Source: Ferruginibacter sp. (lineage in GTDB: Bacteria > Bacteroidota > Bacteroidia > Chitinophagales > Chitinophagaceae). From it: a stretch of DNA of 64,000 bases. The translations under genes were made by a program, and so were the position numbers. Shown here piece after piece: positions 1 through 9,242 of the stretch. The stretch lies in NCBI GenBank assembly GCA_019638485.1, contig JAHBTP010000002.1, positions 310,001 through 374,000 of the forward strand, given 5' to 3'. The stretch's first letter is position 1, and each line of letters starts with the position of its first letter. A model generated the notes under the pieces. The model was not told the DNA's origin. It ran no database searches and saw only the letters and a list, made by a program, of their open reading frames with translations.

Positions 1-626
1 ACAGTTCCATTTGCTTCTAAGGTGCCATCCACTAAAAGCGGAGCGTTTGCGTGAAAGTATAATTCAGTTCCCGCATTAATGCGAAGAGTAGCACCTGCTT
101 CTACCTGAAGTCCATCTAATATGATATAGGGAAATTGATTATTGAAAACCTCATTTGAAGTTACCGTGTGTCCTCTAAGAAAACGAGCATTTTTACCAAA
201 AGCTTCAAGTTGAACAAAACGATAGTTACCATTATATTCTATCATAATACTGTCTGTAACAATAAATGGAAGTTGCGTGTTGTTGGGATCTATAGTTACC
301 GTAACAAACACATATAAACTATCATTGGCCTCCATAGATATATTGGTGAGTTCGGATGTAGGAACACCATCTATATTGGTATGAAAATAGGAGGTGTCGC
401 TACCCATAAGTTTAATACGGTTAAGCATTAACCGTTGATTGTTGTTATTAAATACTTTAAAAAAATGAGTTACCGACCCTGTACTGGTAAAAACAGTATC
501 AAAGTGTATGGTATCGGCAGAAAAAGAGAGTTGCGCATTTTGATCAGTAATAAAACTTTCTTTCTTACATGAAATAGTACTTATTAAAAAGTAAAGAAAA
601 ACAAAGGAGAAAAGGATTCTTGTCAT
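1..626 (-). CDS. Lipoprotein with beta-rich secreted domain (3' part outside window)
   Basis: A minus-strand reading frame starts with ATG at 626 and stays open to the window edge, so the C-terminus is missing. The first 20 residues form a lipoprotein signal: a hydrophobic stretch (LFSFVFLYFLISTISC) whose Cys is followed by KKE. The rest is rich in Thr, Asn, Phe and Val in alternating patterns, as in secreted beta-sandwich or right-handed beta-helix proteins of Bacteroidota. The last visible residues (GLQVEAGATLRINAGTEL) resemble the rungs of such a helix. It lies 17 bp downstream of comF on the same strand and probably shares its transcript. The role is unknown; an outer-membrane-anchored envelope protein is my inference. 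Confidence 0.75.
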   Translation of the reverse strand, partial: MTRILFSFVFLYFLISTISCKKESFITDQNAQLSFSADTIHFDTVFTSTGSVTHFFKVFNNNNQRLMLNRIKLMGSDTSYFHTNIDGVPTSELTNISMEANDSLYVFVTVTIDPNNTQLPFIVTDSIMIEYNGNYRFVQLEAFGKNARFLRGHTVTSNEVFNNQFPYIILDGLQVEAGATLRINAGTELYFHANAPLLVDGTLEANGT

Positions 627-643
627 TGTCTCAAAACTACAAA

Positions 644-1339
644 CTATTTGTTTGCATACGCCAAAGTTAAAATTCCTAATGAAACCCCCGGTATTTTTAA
701 AAGTACACTTCCACAAGCCTCTAGTGTAGCGCCTGTAGTTAATACATCGTCAACCAATATCAGCTTTTTATAAGCTAAGCTGGCAGGATTTTTTACTACA
801 AAGCTATCCTTTACATTTTCCCAGCGTTCAATTCGGGTCTTCTTCGTTTGTGTAGAAGTATAGCGAATGCGTTGTACATTATTTTTTATTACCGGAATAC
901 CGGTTTTTTCAGCAATTCCTGTACATATTATTTCAGCTTGATTATAACCACGCTTGTACATTTTATCAGTATGCAGAGGAAGCGGAATCAATGCATCAAA
1001 TTGATTAAATCGTTTTGAATGTAATAATGAATACCCGGTTAAGTTTCCTAAAAATATGCCTATTGATGAATTGTGGTGATATTTTAATTGATGAATGAGC
1101 GCTTGAATTAAACCGGATTTAGAAAAATAGAATTCACTAAATCCTGCAATGATGTTTAGCCTGCCAATAAATATGCGTTCAATAGGATTATTAGGAATTG
1201 CAGCAAACTGAGTTCGGGGAAGTGTATTTAAACAACTTGCACAAAGCGGTAATTTTCTATCATAAAGCCCAACTCCGCAACCGTGACAATAATGCGGAAA
1301 AAATAAATGACAAAGTTCGTTGAGGGCAAATGGTATCAT
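644..1339 (-). CDS. comF: ComF family phosphoribosyltransferase-like protein
   Basis: 231 residues, the usual length for ComF/GntX. The N-terminus has a four-cysteine zinc-ribbon pattern (CHGC near residue 18 and CASC near 33). The C-terminal half is a type I phosphoribosyltransferase fold with the PRPP loop LILVDDVLTTGAT near residue 195. The 'KRGYNQAE' segment near residue 130 is a family hallmark. ComF proteins are linked to natural DNA uptake and processing of incoming single strands; the exact enzymatic role is not settled. It sits 47 bp downstream of radA on the same strand, which fits a recombination/uptake theme. Start is the ATG at 1339. Confidence 0.93.
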   Translation of the reverse strand: MIPFALNELCHLFFPHYCHGCGVGLYDRKLPLCASCLNTLPRTQFAAIPNNPIERIFIGRLNIIAGFSEFYFSKSGLIQALIHQLKYHHNSSIGIFLGNLTGYSLLHSKRFNQFDALIPLPLHTDKMYKRGYNQAEIICTGIAEKTGIPVIKNNVQRIRYTSTQTKKTRIERWENVKDSFVVKNPASLAYKKLILVDDVLTTGATLEACGSVLLKIPGVSLGILTLAYANK

Positions 1340-1386
1340 AATTAAAACTACCGCTAAACCCGAAGCACAAAAAGGTAATATTTGGG

Positions 1387-2757
1387 CTATTGAAAGAGGT
1401 ACTGATATACTTCTTCAACCTTTCCAAAAGTTATTACGGATATGCCACTACTTTTCTTTGTAGCTAATTTGCCATTATAGCGGCTTACAATGATTTTTTC
1501 AAAACCCAACTTTTCTGCTTCTCCAATCCGTTGTTCAATTCGATTTACTGCTCTAATTTCACCACTTAAACCAACTTCACCTGAAAAACAGATGTGTGGT
1601 GGCAGCGGAATATCTTCATAACTGCTTAACAGCGCACAAACCATAGCTAAGTCAACAGCAGGGTCTTCTGATCGGATTCCTCCGGCAATATTTACGAACA
1701 CATCTTTAGAACCAAACTGAAATCCGCCCCTTTTTTCTAATACAGCCAGTAATAATTGCAGCCTGCGTAAATCAAAACCCGCTGCTGTACGTTGTGGAGT
1801 TCCATATACACTGGTAGTAACCAATGCCTGTGTCTCTAATAGAAGAGGTCTAATGCCTTCCATGGTGGCTGCAATCGAAATGCCACTTAAACGGTCATCT
1901 TTGTGTGAAAGTAAAATCTCACTTGGATTATTTACCGGCCGCATTCCATCGGAAGCCATTTCATAAATACCTAATTCGGAAGATGAACCAAATCGGTTTT
2001 TTAATGTACGAAGAATACGATATGCATAATGACGATCTCCTTCAAATTGTAGAACAGTATCCACCATGTGTTCCAAAATTTTCGGACCTGCAATGCTTCC
2101 ATCTTTTGTAATATGACCGATTAAAAATACCGGCGTGTTGGTATCTTTTGCAAAACGCTGAAACTCAGAAGCTGTTTCCCTAATCTGACTTACACTTCCG
2201 GGAGAAGCATCTATATACGGAGATTGTAGTGTTTGTATGGAATCAACGATTACCACAGCAGGCTTTAATTTCTTAATCTCTCCAAAAATATATTGCGTGT
2301 TGGTTTCTGTTAATAAATAAAAACTTTCATTTTTTTCTGCCAACCGATTAGCACGCATCTTAATTTGCTGCTCACTCTCTTCACCCGATATGTAAAGAAC
2401 AGTAAGGCCTTGAAGGCTTAACCCCATTTGCAAAAACAAGGTTGACTTTCCAATACCCGGTTCACCGGCAATTAACACGATAGAACCTTTTACAATACCT
2501 CCGCCCAATGCACGATTTAACTCTTGGTCGGATAATTGAATGCGCTGTTCATGATGGGTTGAAATGTCATTTAGTAAAACTGTTTTTACTTTATTACTTC
2601 CTTCTTTCCATTCTTCACCACGTAACCGGTCATTGCCTTTTATAATTACTTCTTCCACCATGGTGTTCCATTGGTTACATGATGGACACTTACCTGACCA
2701 TTTGGGACTCTCTACCCCACAATTTTGACAAATGAATGTTGTTTTCGTTTTACTCAT
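1387..2757 (-). CDS. radA: DNA repair protein RadA (Sms)
   Basis: 456 residues, full length. Domain order is typical: an N-terminal C4 zinc finger (CQNC, then CPSCNQW, residues 10-30), a RecA-like ATPase with Walker A GEPGIGKST near residue 98, the RadA signature KNRFG near residue 253, and a C-terminal Lon-protease-like domain (GGIRSEDPAVDLA region). RadA is a hexameric ATP-dependent helicase that drives branch migration of recombination intermediates and helps integrate incoming DNA. It heads a minus-strand run with comF and a lipoprotein. The region upstream (2758-2890) has no convincing -33/-7 promoter. Confidence 0.97.
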   Translation of the reverse strand: MSKTKTTFICQNCGVESPKWSGKCPSCNQWNTMVEEVIIKGNDRLRGEEWKEGSNKVKTVLLNDISTHHEQRIQLSDQELNRALGGGIVKGSIVLIAGEPGIGKSTLFLQMGLSLQGLTVLYISGEESEQQIKMRANRLAEKNESFYLLTETNTQYIFGEIKKLKPAVVIVDSIQTLQSPYIDASPGSVSQIRETASEFQRFAKDTNTPVFLIGHITKDGSIAGPKILEHMVDTVLQFEGDRHYAYRILRTLKNRFGSSSELGIYEMASDGMRPVNNPSEILLSHKDDRLSGISIAATMEGIRPLLLETQALVTTSVYGTPQRTAAGFDLRRLQLLLAVLEKRGGFQFGSKDVFVNIAGGIRSEDPAVDLAMVCALLSSYEDIPLPPHICFSGEVGLSGEIRAVNRIEQRIGEAEKLGFEKIIVSRYNGKLATKKSSGISVITFGKVEEVYQYLFQ

Positions 2758-2890
2758 GCAATAAATGTAACAGCTAAACCGGAGATGATAAAAAACAAAA
2801 ATTCACTTTTTAAATGTGAAAACTAAAAATTAAATGAAGTGAAAATTTTGAAATTGAAAAATAAAAAAAGTATTCTATGAATAAATAGTA

Positions 2891-2918
2891 AAAGGGTCAA
2901 CATTGCTGTTGACCCTTT
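2891..2918 (-). terminator. Perfect 12-bp hairpin, possible minus-strand terminator
   Basis: AAAGGGTCAACA (2891-2902) and TGTTGACCCTTT (2907-2918) are exact inverse complements around a 4-nt loop. Read on the minus strand the hairpin is followed by TTTTACTATTTATT, a moderately U-rich tail; on the plus strand no U-tract follows. It lies 134 bp upstream of the radA start, so it would stop or attenuate a short transcript reading toward radA, or stabilise a leader RNA. Which of these applies cannot be decided from the sequence. Confidence 0.45.
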
Positions 2919-3402
2919 GTACTTACTAACCCATTAAATTCTATTGCTAAATTACAAATTGAGGCCACAAAAAAAAATTAATTTTTAGTTTATGGGTAAT
3001 TATTTTTTCTGATAATTAGTGCTTCCTCATTTATATCTTTAACTATAACTAATTGATATATAGTTTATTATTAAGAGGTTTCTATGTAGAACAAATTAGC
3101 TTAATACACTAAAATAAATTTTATTTAATTGTTTTATGTTTGCATTATAAACTAATTTATGTTTATTTGAAAAGATTGAAAAATTAATCGTTATTATAAA
3201 TTCTTTGTATTGGTTTAGTAACCAAGCCCAAGAGGTTAAAGTGATTTCTTAGGGTTATTAGATGGGAACTTATGAAACCTGTTTTATCAATTAATTAATA
3301 TCAGATTATTATAATATATGAGGTGTTATTTTGAAATGAAGGTGGCGAAAAGATAATTGGGAAATACAGCTGATTAATTCCTAATGATTGAATGTTTTTT
3401 AT

Positions 3403-3419
3403 AAAAATCTAATAAAGTC
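3403..3419 (+). repeat. 17-mer shared with the promoter region at 21007-21023
   Basis: AAAAATCTAATAAAGTC occurs here and identically at 21007-21023. In both places it ends 1-3 bp before the TTG of a promoter-like -33 element. See the finding on this repeat. Confidence 0.5.
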
Positions 3420-3422
3420 ATA

Positions 3423-3453
3423 TTGATGTCTGAAAACCAGCTTTTCATTTTTG
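3423..3453 (+). promoter_or_regulatory. Candidate promoter of the winged-helix gene
   Basis: TTG at 3423-3425, a 20-nt spacer, and CATTTTTG at 3446-3453, one mismatch from the Bacteroidota -7 consensus TANNTTTG. Transcription would start near 3458 and give a leader of about 58 nt before the ATG at 3517. Confidence 0.45.
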
Positions 3454-3516
3454 AAAAAATCGAATTGTAAATAATTATTAATAAATTGTAAGAAAACCAT
3501 AAGATTTAATTAAATA

Positions 3517-3804
3517 ATGGAATATAAAGTGCTCGATTCTCTTTTACTTGGGCAGGTGAGGCTTACTATAATGAGTTTATTAATGCGTCAGCGTGAAGCT
3601 GATTTTGTATTTCTAAAAGGAGAAACACAAACTTCCGGCGGAAATTTGAGCGTGCAGTTAAACAAGTTAAAAAAGGCTGGGTATATTGAATTGAAGAAAA
3701 GTTTTAAAGTTAATTACCCTCAAACCGTATGTAAGCTTACAGCAAAAGGAGAAGTAGCTTTTAATAAGTTTGTTGAAGATTTACAATGGTATATTAAAGC
3801 ATAG
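3517..3804 (+). CDS. Small winged-helix DNA-binding protein
   Basis: 95 residues that make up one winged helix-turn-helix domain of the MarR/ArsR-like 'HTH_34' type: an N-terminal helix (LLLGQVRLTIMSLLM), a recognition-helix segment (TSGGNLSVQLNKLKKAGYI, residues 39-57) and a wing (ELKKSFKVNYPQTVCKLTAKGEVAF). Such stand-alone domains are common in Bacteroidota and act as dimeric transcription regulators; the ligand and targets are unknown. It ends 8 bp from the convergent pdxA gene. Its long upstream region carries a promoter-like pair and a 17-mer shared with another promoter. Confidence 0.85.
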   Translation: MEYKVLDSLLLGQVRLTIMSLLMRQREADFVFLKGETQTSGGNLSVQLNKLKKAGYIELKKSFKVNYPQTVCKLTAKGEVAFNKFVEDLQWYIKA

Positions 3805-3812
3805 ATGCTTCC

Positions 3813-4898
3813 TTAATCTTCATTTACTTTTTCGTCAACTGCATTTCGCATGATGGCCGCACTCATTCGTTTCAGCGGATTTTTATGCATATCAACAAAA
3901 TCGTTGCGTTGTGCATAAATATCAATTGCTTTAAAAACAGCTTCTCTAAATGACGACTCAATAGCTTCCCCTTTCCCGGCTATATCAAAGGCAGTGCCAT
4001 GGTCTGGTGATGTGCGAATAACCGGTAAACCGGCGGTATAGTTTACTCCTTCACCTAAGGCAAGGGATTTAAAAGGAATAAGCCCCTGGTCATGGTACAT
4101 AGCTAATACAGCATCAAACCTTTGGTATTGACTATGTGCAAAAAAACCATCAGCACTGTACGGGCCAAAGCACATAATATCACGCTGGCGCGCTTCCTTA
4201 AGTGTAGGTTTAATAATTTCCTCCTCTTCTTTTCCTACCAATCCTAAATCTCCTGCATGAGGATTTAAACCTAAAACGGCAATACGTGGCTTAATAACAC
4301 CAAAATCTTTTTTAAGCGACTGATTTATCAAATTTAATTTTGAAAGAATATTATCACGGGTAACTTGTGTGGCAATATCCTTTACCGGAATATGCTCTGA
4401 AAGTAATGCTATACGCATATTTTCAGCTATCATCATCATAACTACGTCTCCGGCATTAAATAGATGTTTGAAATAAGGAGTGTGCCCGGTAAAATTAAAT
4501 TCGGCCGATTGCACATTCTTTTTATGTATAGGTGCCGTAACTAAAGCATCAATCTTTCCATCCTTCAATGCTTTTGCTGCTTCAAGTAAACTTTTTACTG
4601 CGTATTTTCCTCCGGTTTCATTTAAAACACCCGGCGTAATAACGGCTTCTTCTTCCCAGCAATTGATAAGATTAATTTGCTTTTGATTGATACGACTGTA
4701 GTCTTTTATATGAGCATAATTAAAATGAATATCGGGTAAGCTCTTACGGTAAAAATTCAACACCTTGTTGTTCACGAAAATTATTGGAGTAAATAACTCC
4801 AGCATCCGATTATCACTCAGTGTTTTTATTATAAGCTCAGGCCCAATTCCATTTATATCACCGCAGGTAAATCCAATTACAGGTTTTTTCTCATTCAT
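3813..4898 (-). CDS. pdxA: 4-hydroxythreonine-4-phosphate dehydrogenase
   Basis: 361 residues. PdxA oxidises 4-phosphohydroxy-L-threonine in the DXP-dependent route to pyridoxal phosphate, using NAD and a divalent metal. The diagnostic motifs are present: GFTCGDINGIGPEL at the N-terminus, the substrate/metal segment FTGHTPY near residue 136, GLNPHAGDLG near 210, and the C-terminal YHDQGLIPFK and TSPDHGTAFDIAG segments. These supply the metal-binding His residues. It runs divergently from rsmA across an 81-bp spacer that holds candidate promoters for both. Start is the ATG at 4898. Confidence 0.97.
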   Translation of the reverse strand: MNEKKPVIGFTCGDINGIGPELIIKTLSDNRMLELFTPIIFVNNKVLNFYRKSLPDIHFNYAHIKDYSRINQKQINLINCWEEEAVITPGVLNETGGKYAVKSLLEAAKALKDGKIDALVTAPIHKKNVQSAEFNFTGHTPYFKHLFNAGDVVMMMIAENMRIALLSEHIPVKDIATQVTRDNILSKLNLINQSLKKDFGVIKPRIAVLGLNPHAGDLGLVGKEEEEIIKPTLKEARQRDIMCFGPYSADGFFAHSQYQRFDAVLAMYHDQGLIPFKSLALGEGVNYTAGLPVIRTSPDHGTAFDIAGKGEAIESSFREAVFKAIDIYAQRNDFVDMHKNPLKRMSAAIMRNAVDEKVNED

Positions 4899-4919
4899 AT
4901 TTTACCGCTGTTGTTTTAG

Positions 4920-4927
4920 CAAAATTA
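4920..4927 (-). promoter_or_regulatory. Candidate -7 box of pdxA
   Basis: On the minus strand this reads TAATTTTG, an exact match to TANNTTTG, 21 nt before the pdxA ATG. No TTG lies at the ideal distance, so the -33 element is uncertain. Confidence 0.45.
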
Positions 4928-4964
4928 CAAAGTAAACCGTTATACATTGTGGCAAAGAGTTGAT

Positions 4965-4972
4965 TAGCTTTG
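4965..4972 (+). promoter_or_regulatory. Candidate -7 box of rsmA, start-proximal
   Basis: TAGCTTTG matches TANNTTTG and ends only 7 nt before the rsmA ATG. A TTG at 4947-4949 is the nearest -33 candidate but the spacer is a short 15 nt. If used, the mRNA would have almost no leader. Confidence 0.5.
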
Positions 4973-4979
4973 TAATAAC

Positions 4980-5735
4980 ATGGAACACAAGCTAAAAAAG
5001 TCGTTGGGACAGCATTTTTTAAAGGATGAAAATATAATTAATCTTATTATTTCTACTCTTAAAGAACAATCTTTTACTCGTTTGCTCGAAGTGGGTCCGG
5101 GTGGTGGTGCATTAACTCAGCATTTAATTAAAATCCCGGATATAGATTTTAAGGCGGTGGAACTGGACGAAGAAAAGGTAGCTTATCTTAATAGAGAATT
5201 TCCTTCATTACAAGGTAAGATAATTCAGAACAGTTTTTTAGACATTGATGCACCATTTGATGAGCCGTTTATTGTAATTGGTAATTTTCCCTACAATATC
5301 TCTTCTCAAATCTTATTTAAGATATTAGAATGGAAGGATAAAGTGCCGGTAATTATCGGTATGTTTCAAAAAGAAGTTGCTCAACGAGCAGCAGCACCAC
5401 CGGGCAATAAAATATATGGAGTGTTAAGCGCTTTGATACAACCCTATTATGATATTACGTATCTCTTTGATGTGCCACCTCATTCTTTTATCCCACCTCC
5501 AAAGGTGCAAAGCGGAGTTATAAAACTGGAAAGAAGGAGTAAGGAACCGGTTTATCGTTCCGAATCCGATTATCGCTTATTGGTTAAAACAGCATTTAAC
5601 CAGCGGCGCAAAACCATGCGTAATGCGGTAAAAGGGCTATTTATTCCCGAAATTTTACAGGATGAATTATTTAATCGAAGAGCAGAAACACTTTCTATTG
5701 AAGAATTTGCAGCGCTCACCTTTAAAATGAGTTAA
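4980..5735 (+). CDS. rsmA: 16S rRNA (adenine1518/1519-N6)-dimethyltransferase
   Basis: 251 residues, full length for RsmA/KsgA. It uses SAM to dimethylate two adjacent adenosines in the helix 45 loop of 16S rRNA during late 30S assembly. Visible motifs: GQHFL at residues 10-14, SAM-binding LEVGPGGGALT near 37, and the catalytic NFPYNISS near residue 102 (N-[LF]-P-Y is the adenine-N6 methyltransferase signature). The C-terminal helical domain FNQRRKTMRNAVKG is also typical. The gene is followed after 29 bp by icmF on the same strand. The -7 box lies 7 nt before the ATG, so the transcript may be nearly leaderless. Confidence 0.97.
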   Translation: MEHKLKKSLGQHFLKDENIINLIISTLKEQSFTRLLEVGPGGGALTQHLIKIPDIDFKAVELDEEKVAYLNREFPSLQGKIIQNSFLDIDAPFDEPFIVIGNFPYNISSQILFKILEWKDKVPVIIGMFQKEVAQRAAAPPGNKIYGVLSALIQPYYDITYLFDVPPHSFIPPPKVQSGVIKLERRSKEPVYRSESDYRLLVKTAFNQRRKTMRNAVKGLFIPEILQDELFNRRAETLSIEEFAALTFKMS

Positions 5736-5740
5736 TTTTG
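5706..5740 (+). promoter_or_regulatory. Candidate icmF promoter inside the rsmA 3' end
   Basis: TTTG at 5706-5709 and TAATTTTG at 5733-5740 (exact TANNTTTG), spacer 23 nt. The -7 box overlaps the rsmA stop codon. Predicted start near 5746, about 19 nt before the icmF ATG, so icmF could be expressed independently of rsmA. Confidence 0.45.
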
Positions 5741-5764
5741 AGCCTGTTTTAAAGTCTTGATTTC

Positions 5765-8700
5765 ATGAGTGAAACAATTAATGTTCGTATTGTAACTGCA
5801 GCTTCCTTGTTTGATGGCCATGATGCCGCCATTAATATTATGCGCCGGATTTTGCAGAGTAAGGGCGCGGAAATTATTCACCTTGGGCACAACCGTAGTG
5901 TTGCAGAAATTGTTGAATGTGCTATTGAAGAAGATGCGCAAGGTATTGCCATTAGCAGTTACCAGGGTGGACACATGGAGTTCTTCAAATACATGAAGGA
6001 TCTTTTGAATGAAAATGGATGCAGCCATATCAAGATTTTTGGTGGTGGCGGCGGTACTATTTTACCTTCAGAAATTGAAGAGCTGGAGGCTTATGGTATT
6101 TCCAAGATTTATAGTCCTGATGATGGACGAAAGATGGGATTGGTTGGCATGATTGAAGATGTTGTTAACCAATGCCGCTTTGCGCTGAGTGGAACCGGTG
6201 ATTATACAAGACCAATGACATTGGGAGAGATAATTGATGTACGAAAAGTAGCACGACAAATTACCAATGCGGAAAATGGAAAGTATGAGCCGGAAAAGAA
6301 GAAGCATACTAAAACGATTCCGATACTGGGAATTACCGGTACCGGCGGCGCAGGCAAAAGCAGTGTTACAGATGAAATAGTAAGGCGTTTCTTGAATTTA
6401 TATACAGATAAAACAATTGCAGTTATTTCGGTTGACCCAAGTAAAAAGAAAACCGGCGGTGCTTTACTGGGTGATAGAATAAGAATGAATTCAATAAGCT
6501 CGCCACGTGCGTATATGCGTAGTATGGCAACACGTGAAAGCGATGTAGCGCTTAGTGCACATGTTAAAGAGGCGATTGAAATTTGCTGTAATGCAGGCTT
6601 TGATTTTGTGATTTTAGAAAGCGCAGGCGTGGGACAAAGTGATTCATCTATTTTAGATTTTTGTGATGTGTCTATGTATGTGATGACACCCGAATATGGT
6701 GCTCCATCGCAATTGGAGAAAATTAATATGCTCGATTATGCTGATGTGGTTTGCCTCAACAAGTTTGATAAAGCAAATGCATTGGATGCACTACATGATG
6801 TACGTAAACAATATAAACGGAATCATTTGCTGTGGGATGCCAAGGATGAAGACCTTCCGGTAATAGGAACTATTGCAGCACAATTTAATGACCCCGGAGT
6901 GAATGAATTGTTTGAAGGGTTGATGGAAAAAGTTAAAGAAAAAACCGGAGTGGCATTTAGAGGAGAAATTATTCATCACAACCACACAAAGGATACTTCC
7001 AGTAAATCAACTATTATTCCAGGCAGAAGAGTTCGGTATCTGTCAGAAATTACTGATGCTATAAGGCAATATGATGAATGGGCTAAGAAACAACAGGCTA
7101 TTGCATCATCCTTATATATGCTTAAAGGGACTGTTACCTTAGTAAAGGAAGATACTCATGCAGCGATTCATCAAAAGATAAAAGAGCTTGAGTTGCAACT
7201 TGATCCGATGTGTAAAAAACTGGTTGATGATTGGGCAGATATGCGTAGGCGATATAACGAAGAATTTTATGAATTCAAAGTGCGTGATAAGATAATCCGG
7301 CAGCCACTTACTACTAAGAGTCTGTCTGGTACAGTTATCCGCAAGGTAGAATTGCCTCGTTACCATGATTGGGGAGATATATTATATTGGCAATTGCAGG
7401 AAAACGTTCCCGGTGAATTTCCCTATACTGCAGGTGTCTTCCCCTTAAAACGGGAAGGAGAAGATCCAACGCGGATGTTTGCCGGAGAAGGTGGACCTGA
7501 ACGCACCAATCGTCGTTTTCATTATGTAAGTATAGGACAGCCGGCAAAACGTCTTAGCACTGCATTTGATAGTGTTACTTTATATGGAGAAGATCCTGCT
7601 TATCGCCCGGATATCTATGGTAAGGTGGGCAATAGCGGTGTGAGTATTGCCACTGTGGATGATGCAAAGAAATTGTATAGCGGTTTTGATTTATGCAATC
7701 CTAAAACATCGGTGAGTATGACCATCAACGGTCCTGCACCCATCTTGCTTGCCTTTTTTATGAATGCCGCTATTGACCAGCAGTGTGAAAAATATATTGT
7801 TGAAAATAATTTGCAAGAGCAGGTTAATAAAGCTATTGAATCGCATAATGATATTAAAAAGCTTCCCCGGTATATGGGAGCAGACAACAAAGTGGTTGTT
7901 CCCGAATCAGGAAAATTACTTGGCTCATTACCCAATGGAAATGATGGATTAGGGCTGCGGTTGTTGGGATTGAGCGGTAAGGATGTTTTGCCGGAAGATG
8001 TGTATAATGAAATTAAAAAGCGTGCACTCAGCACTGTGAGAGGAACGGTACAAGCAGATATTTTAAAAGAAGATCAAGCCCAAAACACATGTATCTTTTC
8101 TACAGAATTTGCATTGAAGTTAATGGGTGATGTGCAAGAATATTTTATTGAGCATCAGGTGCAGAATTTTTATAGTGTAAGTATTAGTGGCTATCATATT
8201 GCAGAAGCAGGCGCAAATCCTATATCACAGCTTGCCTTTACCTTGGCTAATGGGTTTACTTTTGTAGAGTATTATTTAAGCCGTGGGATGAAGATTGATG
8301 ATTTTGCACCAAATCTTTCGTTCTTTTTTAGTAATGGTATGGATCCTGAATATAGTGTAATTGGCCGTGTTGCTCGCCGTATTTGGGCAAAGGCAATGAA
8401 GTATAAATATCATGCTAATAGCAGAAGCCAGAAATTGAAGTATCATATTCAAACAAGTGGGCGCAGTTTACATGCACAAGAAATAGATTTTAACGATATC
8501 CGTACCACTTTACAAGCATTGTATGCTATTTATGATAATTGTAATTCACTGCATACAAATGCTTACGATGAGGCTATTACTACGCCTACTGAAGAGAGTG
8601 TACGTAGGGCAATGGCTATTCAACTTATCATCAACCGGGAGCTGGGTACTGCAAAGAATGAAAATCCTATTCAAGGCTCATTTCTTATTGAAAGTCTTAC

Positions 8701-9139
8701 CGATTTGGTAGAAGAAGCTGTTATGCAGGAGTTTGATCGTATCACCGAGCGCGGAGGTGTATTAGGTGCAATGGAACGAATGTATCAACGCAATAAAATT
8801 CAAGAAGAGAGCTTGTATTATGAAACCCTTAAGCATAAAGGCGAATATCCTATTATTGGTGTAAATACTTTTTTAAGCAAGGATGGCTCACCAACCATTT
8901 TACCCAATGAAGTTATAAGAGCTACCAAGGAAGAAAAGGAATTTCAGATAACCACATTAGCTGCTTTCCAGGAGCGCCATAAGGATAAGGCAAATGAAAT
9001 GTTGCAAAGGTTAAAACAGGTGGCAGTTAACAATGGTAATTTGTTTGAGGAATTGATGGAGACGGTTAAATATTGCAGTTTAGGACAGATTACACATGCA
9101 TTGTATAGTGTAGGTGGACAGTATAGGAGGAATATGTAA
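5765..9139 (+). CDS. icmF: Fused isobutyryl-CoA mutase IcmF
   Basis: 1124 residues in one chain with three parts. The N-terminal B12-binding domain carries DGHDAAIN at residues 17-24, whose His is the lower cobalt ligand. A MeaB-like G-protein chaperone follows, with P-loop [10 protein letters not shown] near 190-200 and NKFD near 335. The C-terminal mutase barrel starts near residue 530 ([30 protein letters not shown]). This order is that of IcmF, which interconverts isobutyryl-CoA and n-butyryl-CoA and often isovaleryl-/pivalyl-CoA, with GTP hydrolysis guarding the cofactor. The active-site region matches IcmF rather than methylmalonyl-CoA mutase, which has YPTMY...RPWTIRQYAG. No other B12 gene is nearby. 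Confidence 0.93.
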   Translation: MSETINVRIVTAASLFDGHDAAINIMRRILQSKGAEIIHLGHNRSVAEIVECAIEEDAQGIAISSYQGGHMEFFKYMKDLLNENGCSHIKIFGGGGGTILPSEIEELEAYGISKIYSPDDGRKMGLVGMIEDVVNQCRFALSGTGDYTRPMTLGEIIDVRKVARQITNAENGKYEPEKKKHTKTIPILGITGTGGAGKSSVTDEIVRRFLNLYTDKTIAVISVDPSKKKTGGALLGDRIRMNSISSPRAYMRSMATRESDVALSAHVKEAIEICCNAGFDFVILESAGVGQSDSSILDFCDVSMYVMTPEYGAPSQLEKINMLDYADVVCLNKFDKANALDALHDVRKQYKRNHLLWDAKDEDLPVIGTIAAQFNDPGVNELFEGLMEKVKEKTGVAFRGEIIHHNHTKDTSSKSTIIPGRRVRYLSEITDAIRQYDEWAKKQQAIASSLYMLKGTVTLVKEDTHAAIHQKIKELELQLDPMCKKLVDDWADMRRRYNEEFYEFKVRDKIIRQPLTTKSLSGTVIRKVELPRYHDWGDILYWQLQENVPGEFPYTAGVFPLKREGEDPTRMFAGEGGPERTNRRFHYVSIGQPAKRLSTAFDSVTLYGEDPAYRPDIYGKVGNSGVSIATVDDAKKLYSGFDLCNPKTSVSMTINGPAPILLAFFMNAAIDQQCEKYIVENNLQEQVNKAIESHNDIKKLPRYMGADNKVVVPESGKLLGSLPNGNDGLGLRLLGLSGKDVLPEDVYNEIKKRALSTVRGTVQADILKEDQAQNTCIFSTEFALKLMGDVQEYFIEHQVQNFYSVSISGYHIAEAGANPISQLAFTLANGFTFVEYYLSRGMKIDDFAPNLSFFFSNGMDPEYSVIGRVARRIWAKAMKYKYHANSRSQKLKYHIQTSGRSLHAQEIDFNDIRTTLQALYAIYDNCNSLHTNAYDEAITTPTEESVRRAMAIQLIINRELGTAKNENPIQGSFLIESLTDLVEEAVMQEFDRITERGGVLGAMERMYQRNKIQEESLYYETLKHKGEYPIIGVNTFLSKDGSPTILPNEVIRATKEEKEFQITTLAAFQERHKDKANEMLQRLKQVAVNNGNLFEELMETVKYCSLGQITHALYSVGGQYRRNM

Positions 9140-9242
9140 GGAGGTATAAATAGCTCACTTTCTCCCCGTTAAGTATTCTGTTTGGAATAGTCATTCATAG
9201 TGGATGCGCTTATTGGAAGTTTTTTACTTTTTTATTTTACCA

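Larger units (their letters stand above)
2758..3516. other. Long AT-rich intergenic region (759 bp)
   Basis: This is the longest non-coding stretch of the window, lying between divergent radA and the winged-helix gene. No frame has protein-like composition. It contains a perfect 12-bp inverted repeat at 2891-2918 and, near its right end, a 17-mer at 3403-3419 followed by a promoter-like pair at 3423-3453. The middle part (about 2950-3400) is very AT-rich and shows nothing else I can name. Confidence 0.6.
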
